Shown in pieces: positions 45,253-55,000 of a stretch of DNA of 64,000 nucleotides (position 1 is the stretch's first letter; every line of letters starts with the position of its first letter). The notes beneath the pieces are model-generated. The model was given only the letters and a program-made list of their open reading frames with translations. It made no database searches and had not been told where the DNA came from. Position numbers and translations under genes: made by a program. Origin of the DNA: Candidatus Tepidiaquacella proteinivora (GTDB lineage Bacteria; Bacteroidota; Ignavibacteria; Tepidaquicellales; Tepidaquicellaceae); contig CP054675.1 of assembly GCA_013348845.1 (NCBI GenBank), positions 558,001 through 622,000 of the forward strand, in the 5' to 3' direction.

Positions 45253-47916
45253 TTATTTTATGAGGAGCATTTTTTTAGTCTCAGTAAATCTTTCCGTATT
45301 CAATACATAAAAGTAAATACCACTTGGTAAATCCATCCCATTAAATTCAACTTCATAATATCCAGACTCTATTTTTTTATCAATTAATATTGCAACTACC
45401 CTTCCGGTTATATCATATACACTAAGTTTTACATAGGTCAACTCAGGAATACTGAAACATATCCTGGTTTTCGGATTAAAAGGATTTGGATAATTTTGTA
45501 ACAATGAGAATTTAGATGGACTTCCGATCTCAACCGAATTATTCAGTTCAAAAAATTCAAAATTGCCATTGTAATCAATTTGTTTTAATTTGTATCTATA
45601 AATACCCTTGTTTAAACTCCTATCAAAATAATTATAAGTAACAGGTGTTTTAGAATTACCAGCACCTTTTATAAATCCAATTTTATTCCAATTATCTCTA
45701 TCATTATTTAATTTTCGGTATATTTCAAAACCTGAATTATTTATTTCTTCAATTGTTGTCCAACTTAATTTAACATCTCTTTCTTTTACAGAATAATCGA
45801 ATGAAGCAAGTTTAACAGGTAATGCACCTTCAACTTTAATAAAATTGTTTGCTGTAATACTTTGTCCATCAGGATTTGTAATAGTTACATCTATAAATAT
45901 ATCTACTTCCAGATTGTTCCTTTGAATGTTCTGTGTATTTAAATTTAGTGTTATCGAAGTAGGACTATTATATGTAATGCTATTAACTATAACACCATGT
46001 GAACAGGAAGCAGAAATTCTGTTTGTGAAACCTTGACCGGGATCATAAAACCCTTCAACTGATGAGTTTATCGTAACAAAAACTGAATCCATATGTGCAG
46101 TAATAGCAGATGGATTAGGAGTCAAGGCAGTATCGGGTGGCGGAGGAGGAGCAAGAATTTTTCCTACAATACAACCCCATGAATCTGTAGAATCACAATA
46201 TTCCTGTATAGTCCATATAGTCATATCATCTGAAGGGTCAAGAGAAGTAAATGAATAATCACCCCATCGTCTGCATCCCCTACTCTGATAATTCTCCCAT
46301 GGCAAATTATAAGCACTATTACTTAATTCATAGTTAATTACCGGTCTGAAACTCGTTGGCGGGTCATTATTCAATCTGTAAGTGTAAGATGCAGAAAGAT
46401 ATTGATTTGCACCAGCAGAAGTAAAACCAACGACAACATTACCCTGTCCATTGACAGTCATAGTAGGAAAGAAATAATATACCGGATTATTTAAAGATGA
46501 ATCATATATTGTACCAGCTCTATACACATAAGGTGTTTGTCCAGTTTCTATTCCTTTAATTTCATACCACCTTATACCATTTCTATCACCATTGGCACCA
46601 GCTACACCACTGCTATCAACCCTTAAATTATGAGAAGTCCAAAGGCTTCCAACATTATTGATTTTTCGATAATGAGCATAAAAAAGTCTGTCATCAGACG
46701 CATCAATTTTTGCAGAGTCTCCATAGTTATTCCCAAGATGTGGTACTTTTAAAGGACTATATGTTGTAAGTGCTGTACTAAAAGAGATATCTTCTGATGA
46801 TGAAGGATTTCCACCGGGGTTTGAAATTCTTCGGAGGTTTAATAATCCATAATATAAATTATCAACTCCAATAAAATATCCTTCAGTTGCGTTAGGGTCG
46901 TAATTATCAATTCCTTGCGGTGAAAACAAACCTGCTCTATTAGGTTTACTTACAAATGTAAATGTAGTTCTTACAATAGGTCCACTACCTAAAATTGAAC
47001 TTTTCCTTACAACAAATCCACGGGTCCCCTGATATGTTCCATTATTTGTATTAAATAAATTACCACCAATATAAACAGCATTTTTATCAACAGCTAAAGA
47101 AGGAAAATCAACAAAATAATTATTATCTCGAAAATAGAAAAATGTAAAATTTGATGATGATGTTATAACAGAAGAGCTACTGACTGCAATCATAATTCTG
47201 TTTCTTCCTAATCCGGTATATGGCATATCACCCATTATAATAAACCATCTGCCTGAAAGTCTATCATATCTAACTCTGGGGTCAGTCGTAGTCCATCCTG
47301 TAGTCTTTACGGAATTAAAAAAATTATCAGTCGTCGTATTTAAGTAGCCATCTTGCTGGCAAGTATTTTTATTATATGTAATAATTCTCCCGTTTACAAT
47401 ATATACAAATTGAGAAGGACCAACAGCTCCCATTGCATCTGGTGGAATATAGCCGGAAGATACAATGTTCCCTGCTTTAAATTTATGACTTACTTTAGTT
47501 TCGCGATAAGAAAAATCTGAAAAATTATCTTCAATAGAAAATTTTGAAGCTGTAATAACATCAGAATTCTGCTCTAAATTACTTCTATCAGCTTTCTTTT
47601 TGGAATTTGTCCTGAATCTCTGAACAACTTCTTTTGTAATATATTTATCCCTTTCCATAATTTTTCCAACACTTTCAACAAAACCAATATCCCCATTTAA
47701 AGATTTTTGATTTAATTCAGCAGGGATTAAAGAATCATTACTTAAAACAGAAGGATAAGCAGTAAAATAATTACCATTTATTCTAATATTTTTATCTGTT
47801 TCATTTTGAAAAATTATAAATGCACTAAATAAAATGATAATTAATAACAATAAGAAAATAACATATATTAACTTATTTACAGAAATTTTTTCTAAATAAG
47901 TAATATTTTGTTCCAT
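45253..47916 (-). CDS. Large surface protein with T9SS type A sorting domain
   Basis: This 887-residue protein has an N-terminal membrane segment at about residues 16-38 and a beta-rich passenger (VSHKFKAGNIVSSGYIPPDA, MGAVGPSQFVYIVNGRIITY, SGRWFIIMGDMPYTG). A fibronectin-like stretch follows (VKLSWTTIEEINNSGFEIYR). The C-terminal ~80 residues form the type A sorting domain: LLQNYPNPFNPKTRICFSIP, then YDITGRVVAILI and SGIYFYVLNTERFTETKKML. These tails direct secretion and surface attachment by the type IX system. Passenger function is unknown. Confidence 0.85.
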   Translation of the reverse strand: MEQNITYLEKISVNKLIYVIFLLLLIIILFSAFIIFQNETDKNIRINGNYFTAYPSVLSNDSLIPAELNQKSLNGDIGFVESVGKIMERDKYITKEVVQRFRTNSKKKADRSNLEQNSDVITASKFSIEDNFSDFSYRETKVSHKFKAGNIVSSGYIPPDAMGAVGPSQFVYIVNGRIITYNKNTCQQDGYLNTTTDNFFNSVKTTGWTTTDPRVRYDRLSGRWFIIMGDMPYTGLGRNRIMIAVSSSSVITSSSNFTFFYFRDNNYFVDFPSLAVDKNAVYIGGNLFNTNNGTYQGTRGFVVRKSSILGSGPIVRTTFTFVSKPNRAGLFSPQGIDNYDPNATEGYFIGVDNLYYGLLNLRRISNPGGNPSSSEDISFSTALTTYSPLKVPHLGNNYGDSAKIDASDDRLFYAHYRKINNVGSLWTSHNLRVDSSGVAGANGDRNGIRWYEIKGIETGQTPYVYRAGTIYDSSLNNPVYYFFPTMTVNGQGNVVVGFTSAGANQYLSASYTYRLNNDPPTSFRPVINYELSNSAYNLPWENYQSRGCRRWGDYSFTSLDPSDDMTIWTIQEYCDSTDSWGCIVGKILAPPPPPDTALTPNPSAITAHMDSVFVTINSSVEGFYDPGQGFTNRISASCSHGVIVNSITYNSPTSITLNLNTQNIQRNNLEVDIFIDVTITNPDGQSITANNFIKVEGALPVKLASFDYSVKERDVKLSWTTIEEINNSGFEIYRKLNNDRDNWNKIGFIKGAGNSKTPVTYNYFDRSLNKGIYRYKLKQIDYNGNFEFFELNNSVEIGSPSKFSLLQNYPNPFNPKTRICFSIPELTYVKLSVYDITGRVVAILIDKKIESGYYEVEFNGMDLPSGIYFYVLNTERFTETKKMLLIK

Positions 47917-48372
47917 ATTAATTACAATTTACACTTCTATACTTTACAAATTTCATACCAAAAAAAATTTTTAAAAAAAGGGGATTTTTTTGCTATTTAA
48001 CGCATAGAAGTATAAAAATGAGAAAACTAATCTCATAATGAGATAATATTATCATTTTAACCAACATACAACTTTACATAATATTTTGTATTTTATAAAA
48101 AGTAATAACATATTATTGTAAATTAATAATTTATAATTATGCGAAGTAAATATATAAATTTTTATGGAGATTAATTTTAAGGCTGTTTAATGAAATTTTA
48201 GTAGTATATTAGCATTAATACTTTATATAATTTAAATGCTATTACAAATCGGATGATTTAATAAAATGGGCGTACCATTTTCCCCGTTGATTGTTGTTAT
48301 GATTTTCTCAACTGAAATTCACTCTTCTACTAAAAGGAAAGACTGAATTTTCTTAAAAACTGCAATTATAAA
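47917..48372. other. AT-rich intergenic region between two T9SS cargo genes
   Basis: 456 bases with no convincing gene. The stretch 48265-48345 has a short plus-strand frame (MGVPFSPLIVVMIFSTEIHS) and a minus-strand frame, neither supported. It presumably contains the promoter of the 45253-47916 gene, but no element stands out. Confidence 0.5.
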
Positions 48373-50874
48373 TTATTTCACCAATACCATTTTAAATGTC
48401 CTTGTGAAATTACCTGCTTCCAGACGATAAAAATAAATTCCACTTGGATAATTACTTGCATTCCAACTCGTTTGATATGTTCCTGCCTGCAAGTATGAGG
48501 ATATTAATTTTTCGATTTCTTTTCCTAATGCGTTATATACTGTAAGTTTTACATATTCTGATTTTGGTATGGAGAATGAAATATGGGTTACAGGATTAAA
48601 GGGGTTTGGATAGTTCTGATTTAAAGAAAATTCAGTAGGTATTTGATTACCTAAAGATTTTATTCCAATAGAACTGCTTCCAAATTTCAGTATGAATGCA
48701 TCATAATAATCTCCGCCGTAGGTAGATTGGAAATATGCACCACCACCCGGATTATATAAAGGCAAATAGGTCGAATGAGTAATTCCTGCAACAAAAATAT
48801 TTCCAGAGCAATCTGTATTTATGGAAAAACCAAGATCAATGTGATTTCCTCCATAATAAGTAGCCCACTGCCGAATACCTGAATTTGAAAATTTTAAAAT
48901 AAATGCATCATCATAGCCTGTTGCCCCAATAGTACCCTGAAAATAAGCACCACTGCCGGGATTATATAAAGGAAAGTCAGTTGATAAAGTTGTTCCAGTT
49001 AAAAAAATATTTCCAGAGGAATCAGTAGAAATAAAGAGGTCTTTTTCATTATGACTTCCGCCATAATAAGTAGCCCATTGCCTAACACCTGTGTTTGAAA
49101 ATTTTAAAATAAAAGCATCTTCTCTTCCACTTTTTACCCCCTGATAGTAAGCACCGCTACCGGGATTAAATACAGGAAAGTTTGCAGTACTGGTATATCC
49201 GGTTATAAAAACATTTTCCGAAACATCGGTTGCAAGATAAGTACCATAATCATTACTATCACCTCCATAATATGTTGCCCATATCCTTGTGCATGAGTTT
49301 GTAAATTTCAGAATAAAGGCATCATTAAGTCCTCCACTTGAATTCTGAAAGTAAGCACCACTACCAGGATTCTGAAGAGGAAAGTTTAGTGACTCAGTTT
49401 TTCCTGTCATAAAAACATTTCCGGTTACATCTGTAGTAAGACAATTGCCATAATCTCCTCCATTACCGCCATAATATGTAGCCAATAGCCTTACTCCGGA
49501 GTTTGTGAATTTTAATAAAAAGACATCAGACCATCCACCAAAAGTTCCCTGATAATAAACACTACCCCCAGGATTAAACAAAGGAAAAGAAGTTGAATAA
49601 GTATATCCAGTAAGAAAAACATTTCCTGAAGCATCTGTTGCAATAGAAGTTCCATAATCAGTACCAACTCCTCCATAATAAGTAGCCCACTGCCTTACAC
49701 CTGTATTTGTAAATTTTAAAATAAACACATCTTCATTTCCACCATTAGAACTTTGATAATAAGCACCACCACCAGCATCCTGCAAAGGAAAGTTATTCGA
49801 AAGTGTTATTCCTACAACAAAAACATTCCCTGTAGCATCAGTAGTAATAGAATATCCATAATCATTAACGTTTCCCCCATAATAAGTAGCCCATTGTCTT
49901 ACCCCGGAGTTTGAAAATTTCAAAATAAATGCATCATAATAACCTTCTCCCCCAATAGTACCCTGAAAATAGGGACCGATACCAGGATACTGTAATGGGA
50001 AATTAACGGATGTTGTCAATCCAGTAACAAATAAATTTCCTGAACTGTCTGTGGTAAGTGTACGGGCATAATCAATACCACTTCCACCGTAAAAAGTAGC
50101 CCATACTAAAGCAAGCGGCGGGTCTATTATTAATTTATCATTACCGCTCCAATTCATAACCTCATAACCTATTATTCCATTTTCATTTATCCTGTATCTT
50201 ATATCTACCTCATTTATTCCTTCATAAGATACTATCCTACCATCTTTTATTTCTCCCAATGGTGTGAATAATATCATTTCTCTACCATCCGAACTTAATC
50301 TGACATCTGCCCATCTTACTCTGAATTTTATCTGGTTTACATCTGCTCCTTTATTCACTTCAAACTCATAGTGTAACACTCCCTGATGATCATATTTAAA
50401 TATCAGGTCAATTCCCTGATATACCTCTTTGACCCTTATTTTATTGTAACTTTTTACATAAAGAATACCTTCAGGACATTGAGCAAGGTAATAATTAGAA
50501 TAACCAGGAAGTTCTTCATCACAGATTACATTAGTTTTCGCAATATTTGAATTTAATAAATCAATGTCAATCCTTGCGTAATGTAATTTTGAGTTTTTAA
50601 TTTTATCCCACTCATTTAGGTTTTGGTTTGCTCCTGATAAAATATCCCCATTTTCACTTTGATATATCACATAACTGAATCCATCAGTTTTAAAAAAAAT
50701 TGAATAACCATTTTCTTTCGAAAAGAAAACAATATCATTTACTTTCTGTCCATCAAAACTTGTTATTTGCCCGTAATTAATTTCAAACCCTTTATAACTG
50801 ATTGGAAAACTTTTACTTTGAGAGTAATTAAATAAAAAAAATAAACAATTAAGTAGGAGGAAAAATTTTCTCAT
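48373..50874 (-). CDS. SBBP-repeat beta-propeller protein with T9SS sorting domain
   Basis: This 833-residue exported protein has a signal peptide (MRKFFLLLNCLFFLFNYSQS). The next ~230 residues form a region typical ahead of SBBP repeats (NYGQITSFDGQKVNDIVFF, YDHQGVLHYEFEVNKGADVN). Seven tandem repeats of about 68-71 residues follow, each starting W/LATYYGG and containing TDxxGNVFVTG, NFPL and DAFILKFTNTGVRQ. They probably form a seven-bladed propeller. The C-terminus is a type A sorting domain (NYPNPFNPVTHISFSIPKSE, SGIYFYRLEAGNFTRTFKMV). It is likely a secreted or surface protein; binding partner unknown. Confidence 0.9.
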   Translation of the reverse strand: MRKFFLLLNCLFFLFNYSQSKSFPISYKGFEINYGQITSFDGQKVNDIVFFSKENGYSIFFKTDGFSYVIYQSENGDILSGANQNLNEWDKIKNSKLHYARIDIDLLNSNIAKTNVICDEELPGYSNYYLAQCPEGILYVKSYNKIRVKEVYQGIDLIFKYDHQGVLHYEFEVNKGADVNQIKFRVRWADVRLSSDGREMILFTPLGEIKDGRIVSYEGINEVDIRYRINENGIIGYEVMNWSGNDKLIIDPPLALVWATFYGGSGIDYARTLTTDSSGNLFVTGLTTSVNFPLQYPGIGPYFQGTIGGEGYYDAFILKFSNSGVRQWATYYGGNVNDYGYSITTDATGNVFVVGITLSNNFPLQDAGGGAYYQSSNGGNEDVFILKFTNTGVRQWATYYGGVGTDYGTSIATDASGNVFLTGYTYSTSFPLFNPGGSVYYQGTFGGWSDVFLLKFTNSGVRLLATYYGGNGGDYGNCLTTDVTGNVFMTGKTESLNFPLQNPGSGAYFQNSSGGLNDAFILKFTNSCTRIWATYYGGDSNDYGTYLATDVSENVFITGYTSTANFPVFNPGSGAYYQGVKSGREDAFILKFSNTGVRQWATYYGGSHNEKDLFISTDSSGNIFLTGTTLSTDFPLYNPGSGAYFQGTIGATGYDDAFILKFSNSGIRQWATYYGGNHIDLGFSINTDCSGNIFVAGITHSTYLPLYNPGGGAYFQSTYGGDYYDAFILKFGSSSIGIKSLGNQIPTEFSLNQNYPNPFNPVTHISFSIPKSEYVKLTVYNALGKEIEKLISSYLQAGTYQTSWNASNYPSGIYFYRLEAGNFTRTFKMVLVK

Positions 50875-51307
50875 ACTTTGCTCCCTTATTTATTTTCTTA
50901 AGGTAAAGTAAGTTAACTAATTAAAATTGTCAAGTGATATTAGTGGTGAATCCCAAATATAATTAAGGAACAATCTGTAATTGATATATTTACTTTTTTA
51001 GTGTTAATATTAAGGAATAATTTTCATTCTTCTAATTCCTATAAAAAAAATATTAGTTTGTGAACATAAAGCTTAAAAGTAGGAAATGAACAAATTTTAT
51101 AAAAAATTAAAATTTTTATCACTCTGAATATCTTAAAAATGATAAAAAAATAATTATTAATACTTTAAAGAATATATTCTGATTCTAAATAAATTTAATC
51201 AGCAAATTAAAACAGATAATAAGTCTAAAAAAATGTGTATAAAATAATCGAGGCTGTTTTAAGGACAGCCTCGATAAAATTAAGTTGCTTTTAAAAGAAA
51301 AAAAATT
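50875..51307. other. Intergenic region upstream of the propeller gene
   Basis: AT-rich with no gene seen. It contains the terminator at 51249-51273 for the neighbouring Lys-rich gene and presumably the promoter of the SBBP gene near 50880-50950, without a clear element. Confidence 0.5.
51249..51273 (-). terminator. Hairpin terminator after the Lys-rich exported protein
   Basis: CGAGGCTGT-TTTAAGG-ACAGCCTCG is a perfect nine-base-pair stem. On the minus strand it is followed by ATTATTTTAT, a weak T-rich tail, about 35 bases past the stop at 51308. Confidence 0.78.
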
Positions 51308-51420
51308 TTAATTTTTCTTTTCTTCTTTCTTTACATCCTTCTTTTCATCCTTCTTTACATCTTTCTTTTCATCCTTCTTTATATCTTTCTTTTCATCTTT
51401 TTTCTCATCCTTTTTCTCAG
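51308..51420 (-). repeat. Short tandem repeat encoding the Lys-rich tail
   Basis: Units alternating TTCTTTACATC and CTTCTTTTCATC (plus-strand view), period about 24 bases, give the KKDVKKDE peptide repeat. The units are imperfect (VAL/ILE and codon changes), so it is an old array with room for copy-number changes. Confidence 0.75.
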
Positions 51421-51808
51421 TAGTTTGTTCATCAAGTTTCTTTACTTTTTTCTTCTTTACAAAGGTTTTCTTGAAGAATTTATCTTTAATTTTGCTATAA
51501 CAATCAGATTGATCCTTTGTAAATATCTTAGCGAATTCTGCATTAACACCTTCCTGCATCTTCTTCATCTCTTCTTCACGAGCCTTTTTATCTTTCTTTT
51601 CTGCTTTCAATGCATCTACTTTCTTTTCATATTCTAAAAGTGTCTGATAAACCTTAACATACTGCTCATTGGAAAGTTTTAATTTTTTCCAAAGGTAATC
51701 TGCTTTTTTACCTGCCCTATCACCAGGCCAATTAGCAGCAAAAGTAGAAGTTGTAAATGCAAAAAAAAGCAGTACAACAAAAAGGGATACGAATAATTTT
51801 TTTACCAT
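51308..51808 (-). CDS. Exported protein with helical domain and Lys/Glu/Asp repeat tail
   Basis: This 166-residue protein has a signal peptide (MVKKLFVSLFVVLLFFAFTT, cleavage after STFAA) and a helical region (YLWKKLKLSNEQYVKVYQTL) similar in style to LTxxQ/Spy-type periplasmic proteins. The tail after residue ~115 is a highly charged low-complexity repeat of KKDEKKDV type. The matching DNA is a tandem array of ~24 bases, so the tail length may vary by slippage. Function is unknown; a periplasmic chaperone-like or binding role is a guess. Confidence 0.78.
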   Translation of the reverse strand: MVKKLFVSLFVVLLFFAFTTSTFAANWPGDRAGKKADYLWKKLKLSNEQYVKVYQTLLEYEKKVDALKAEKKDKKAREEEMKKMQEGVNAEFAKIFTKDQSDCYSKIKDKFFKKTFVKKKKVKKLDEQTTEKKDEKKDEKKDIKKDEKKDVKKDEKKDVKKEEKKN

Positions 51809-52021
51809 AGTTTAAATAATTTAATTTAATTAAAAAATACAGCAAACAAACATATATAAATAAAATTAAAAAGTAAATATAAAAATTTAAAAAGAGTAAT
51901 TAATTTCTAAAAATTTTAAAAATTTTCTATTTACTAATTATTATATCATTTTTTAAAATATTTTTGATATTGATTGATACTAAAATTTAAAAAAAATAAG
52001 TCTATGTTTTTTAATAAAATA

Positions 52022-52056
52022 AACCCCGCTGAAACGGAATAATTTTCAGCGGGGTT
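52022..52056 (-). terminator. Strong hairpin terminator after the alpha-2-macroglobulin gene
   Basis: AACCCCGCTGAAA and TTTCAGCGGGGTT form a 13-base-pair stem with a nine-base loop. On the minus strand TATTTTATT follows. It lies 20 bases after the stop at 52076. Confidence 0.88.
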
Positions 52057-52075
52057 AGCACATATTTAATAAAAT

Positions 52076-55000
52076 CTATTCGGTAATTATAAGTTTTAAA
52101 TCCGTTGTATTACCATTCATTTCCGGATAGTACATAAGCATTGCCCTTGCAGGATTAACATAATAATGACCGGGAATCTGCGCTCTCATTATGTAAGAGA
52201 ATTCCTGTTCTCCGCCATATAGATAAGTTGCAAAGAAAGTTATTCTGTTATCTCTTACATCTTTATCTGCATACCACCATCTCCAGAAATAGTATTTGTA
52301 TCCTTCATAGTTCTTTTCATCTTCTATTTGATAAGCCCAATCGTCTTTTATCACTTCACAACCTGCAGGGAGGGGTTCTTCAAGCATAAAATAATTCAAT
52401 TCTTTTTCTTTTGAATAAACCTTTATTTTCACAAAAATCATATCACCGGATTTGACTTCACCACTGAAATATTTTTTTCTATAAGTAATTTTATCACCTG
52501 AATAATGGACATATTTTTCAAGATTATAATACTCTCTTTCAACTCTAAACCAGTTTTCTGTTGCGCTTATATTATTAGAGTTATCGAAATAATATACATT
52601 ACCGGAAAAATACAATTTCCCTTTACCGGATTTTTCAATTCTTATTTCATTGCTCCCTTTTTGAATTTTATCGTAAGAAATTCTTATCAATGAATCTTTT
52701 TTATATACATCGTCTTTAGAATATTTTCGCTCATAAATAAATTCATTGTTTAAGAATACTTTGACATTAAAATCCGGATCCAATTCATCCGTGATTTTTA
52801 GGTAATCTATCAATGAATAAACAATAATAGCCGTTTCCTGAGTACTTCTCCAGGATAGCCCTTTCCTTTGCATAAGCAACCACCTTACAACTTTATCAAT
52901 CAATGGACTATTTGGCTTTATTTTCACAAGTGCCTTAAGAACCATAGCTGTAGTTTGTACTTTATCATCCTGCCAATTATAATGAAATGACGAGCCTTCC
53001 CAGTAAGTTAATTCATCACCAACCATTTTAGCATTTTCAATAATTTTATCAATTTCAACTAAAGAAGAAGCATTATCTCCTATATTAGAATATGAAAGAG
53101 CAATTAGACTTCTTGCATAATCATTAACATCTTTATATTTAATATTTAACAATTCGTTATCGATAAATTTAACATCTTTATCTTTAGTAAGAGACAAAAC
53201 ATATAACATATATGCTTTTGTAACATAATTACTTTCAGATTTTAGTAATGATTTCAATGCTGATATACCTTTGGTATAAACACCACTTTTGATATCAAAT
53301 CCTGCATCAGAAGCAATTGTTAATCCATAAACGACATAAGCAGTCATATAAGGATTACTTTTATCATTCACCCACCAGCCCCAACCACCATCAGAATGTT
53401 GCATACTGTATAATCTTTTCAGACCCTGATTAACCATTTCCGGGAGTTCTCTTTTGGTTTTATCTTCAAGCGGGACATTAAATTCCTTAAATGCTTCAGC
53501 AACCACAACTGATGGCAAGAACCTACTCATAGTTTGCTCAACACATCCGTATGGATAACCAACAAGTTCATCAAGAGAAGTTAAAATAGTAGAAGCGATT
53601 GATGGAGATAATGAAAATTTCAGACCAGCCGAACGAATATCAACATAATCAGGTATGGAAAATGATTTTGAATCTGTTTTCCATTCTTCAGATATATTCG
53701 ATGCTATCATATTAACCATTTCAAGACCCCTTGGTTGTAAGGGAACTGAAATTTCCACTGCATCAGATTCCTGATCTGTCAGTGCTTCACAATAAAGTTT
53801 TGCATACCCAAAGGGATTGTTTACTTTAATTTTCCAATCAATACTCTCATCAGAATTTGATTTTAATTTAAGAATTTTAACAGAATCTCCGATTAAAGAA
53901 ACGCCTTCAGCTTTAAATTTAATTCTTGTATTCTTATCATTATCAAGATAATTATGAATCACTGTTGTAATTAAAAGTTCATCATCCATTTGCAAAAATC
54001 TTGGAGTTTCCATTCTTACCAGTAAATCTTTTCTTGTAATTACTTTTGCAATTACCTGACCTACTTTTGTATCTTCAGTAATTACTCTTGCAGTCATGCG
54101 CCATTCTGTAAGATTATCAGGATATTTAACATTTACATAAGCGTATCCATCATTATCTGTTTTTACATAAGGCATCCATAAGATCGCATCTCTGAAATCC
54201 GTTCTAACTTCAGGTTCAACTAATTTACCATCCTTATCCTTTTCCTTACCATCCTTACTTATATCCTTTCTTAAAGGTTTTCCGGTTTCCTCTTTCAGTT
54301 CGCCCCGAGGAGCATCAATTTCTGACTGAATTTCATAATCAACAATTTTATTTAAATCTTTCTCGGTATAAAGTTTAATTGTTTTGGTTTCCCCTTTTTT
54401 AACTTTGAGCTTTACTAATGCATCGCTTTTTTCTTCTCCCATAAATACACTGATTTCATATTCACCTTCCGGTAACTTAAATTCAAATTCACCAGTAACA
54501 GTTGTTTTATCAGCATAAAATTCGTCGTCTACTAAAATAATCGCATCGGGGACAGGATTTTTATTTTTATCATAAAGGGTACCCTTGATAGTACCCAATT
54601 CAGACTCTCTTGCAGACTTTAAATTAAAATGTTCATAAATAGTAATCAACCTTGAATATCCATAGATGACTGAACGTAAATTGAAAGTTGTATTAACAAA
54701 TGTATTCAATGAAGAATAGAAAAACTGTCTTATATCTTTAGTCTTATCTTCTTTTATTGAATATATACTTTCGTCAACAATTCCAAGTGATACTTCAGCA
54801 TTGCTAACAGGATTTCCTTTATAATCAACAACTCTAACTTTTAACTCTCCTTCTTCTCTGGGTTTATAAAAATTCTTAGAAGGTAAGAGTTCTACAGTTA
54901 AAAACTTATCTTCAGGAATTACAGTAATTTTTTTTGTTTCACTATAAAGTTGAAAATCTTTTACATAACTTACTGTAAAAGCGAAAGCAGAATTAAATTT

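Noticed and set aside
45253-50874. Possible T9SS machinery locus
   Set aside because: Only cargo proteins with sorting domains are present; none of the core secretion genes (porK/L/M/N, sov, porV) is seen in the window.
48660-51420. CRISPR-like regularly spaced repeats
   Set aside because: The repeats are in-frame protein repeats (SBBP blades of ~206 bases; Lys-rich units of ~24 bases) without spacers or cas genes.
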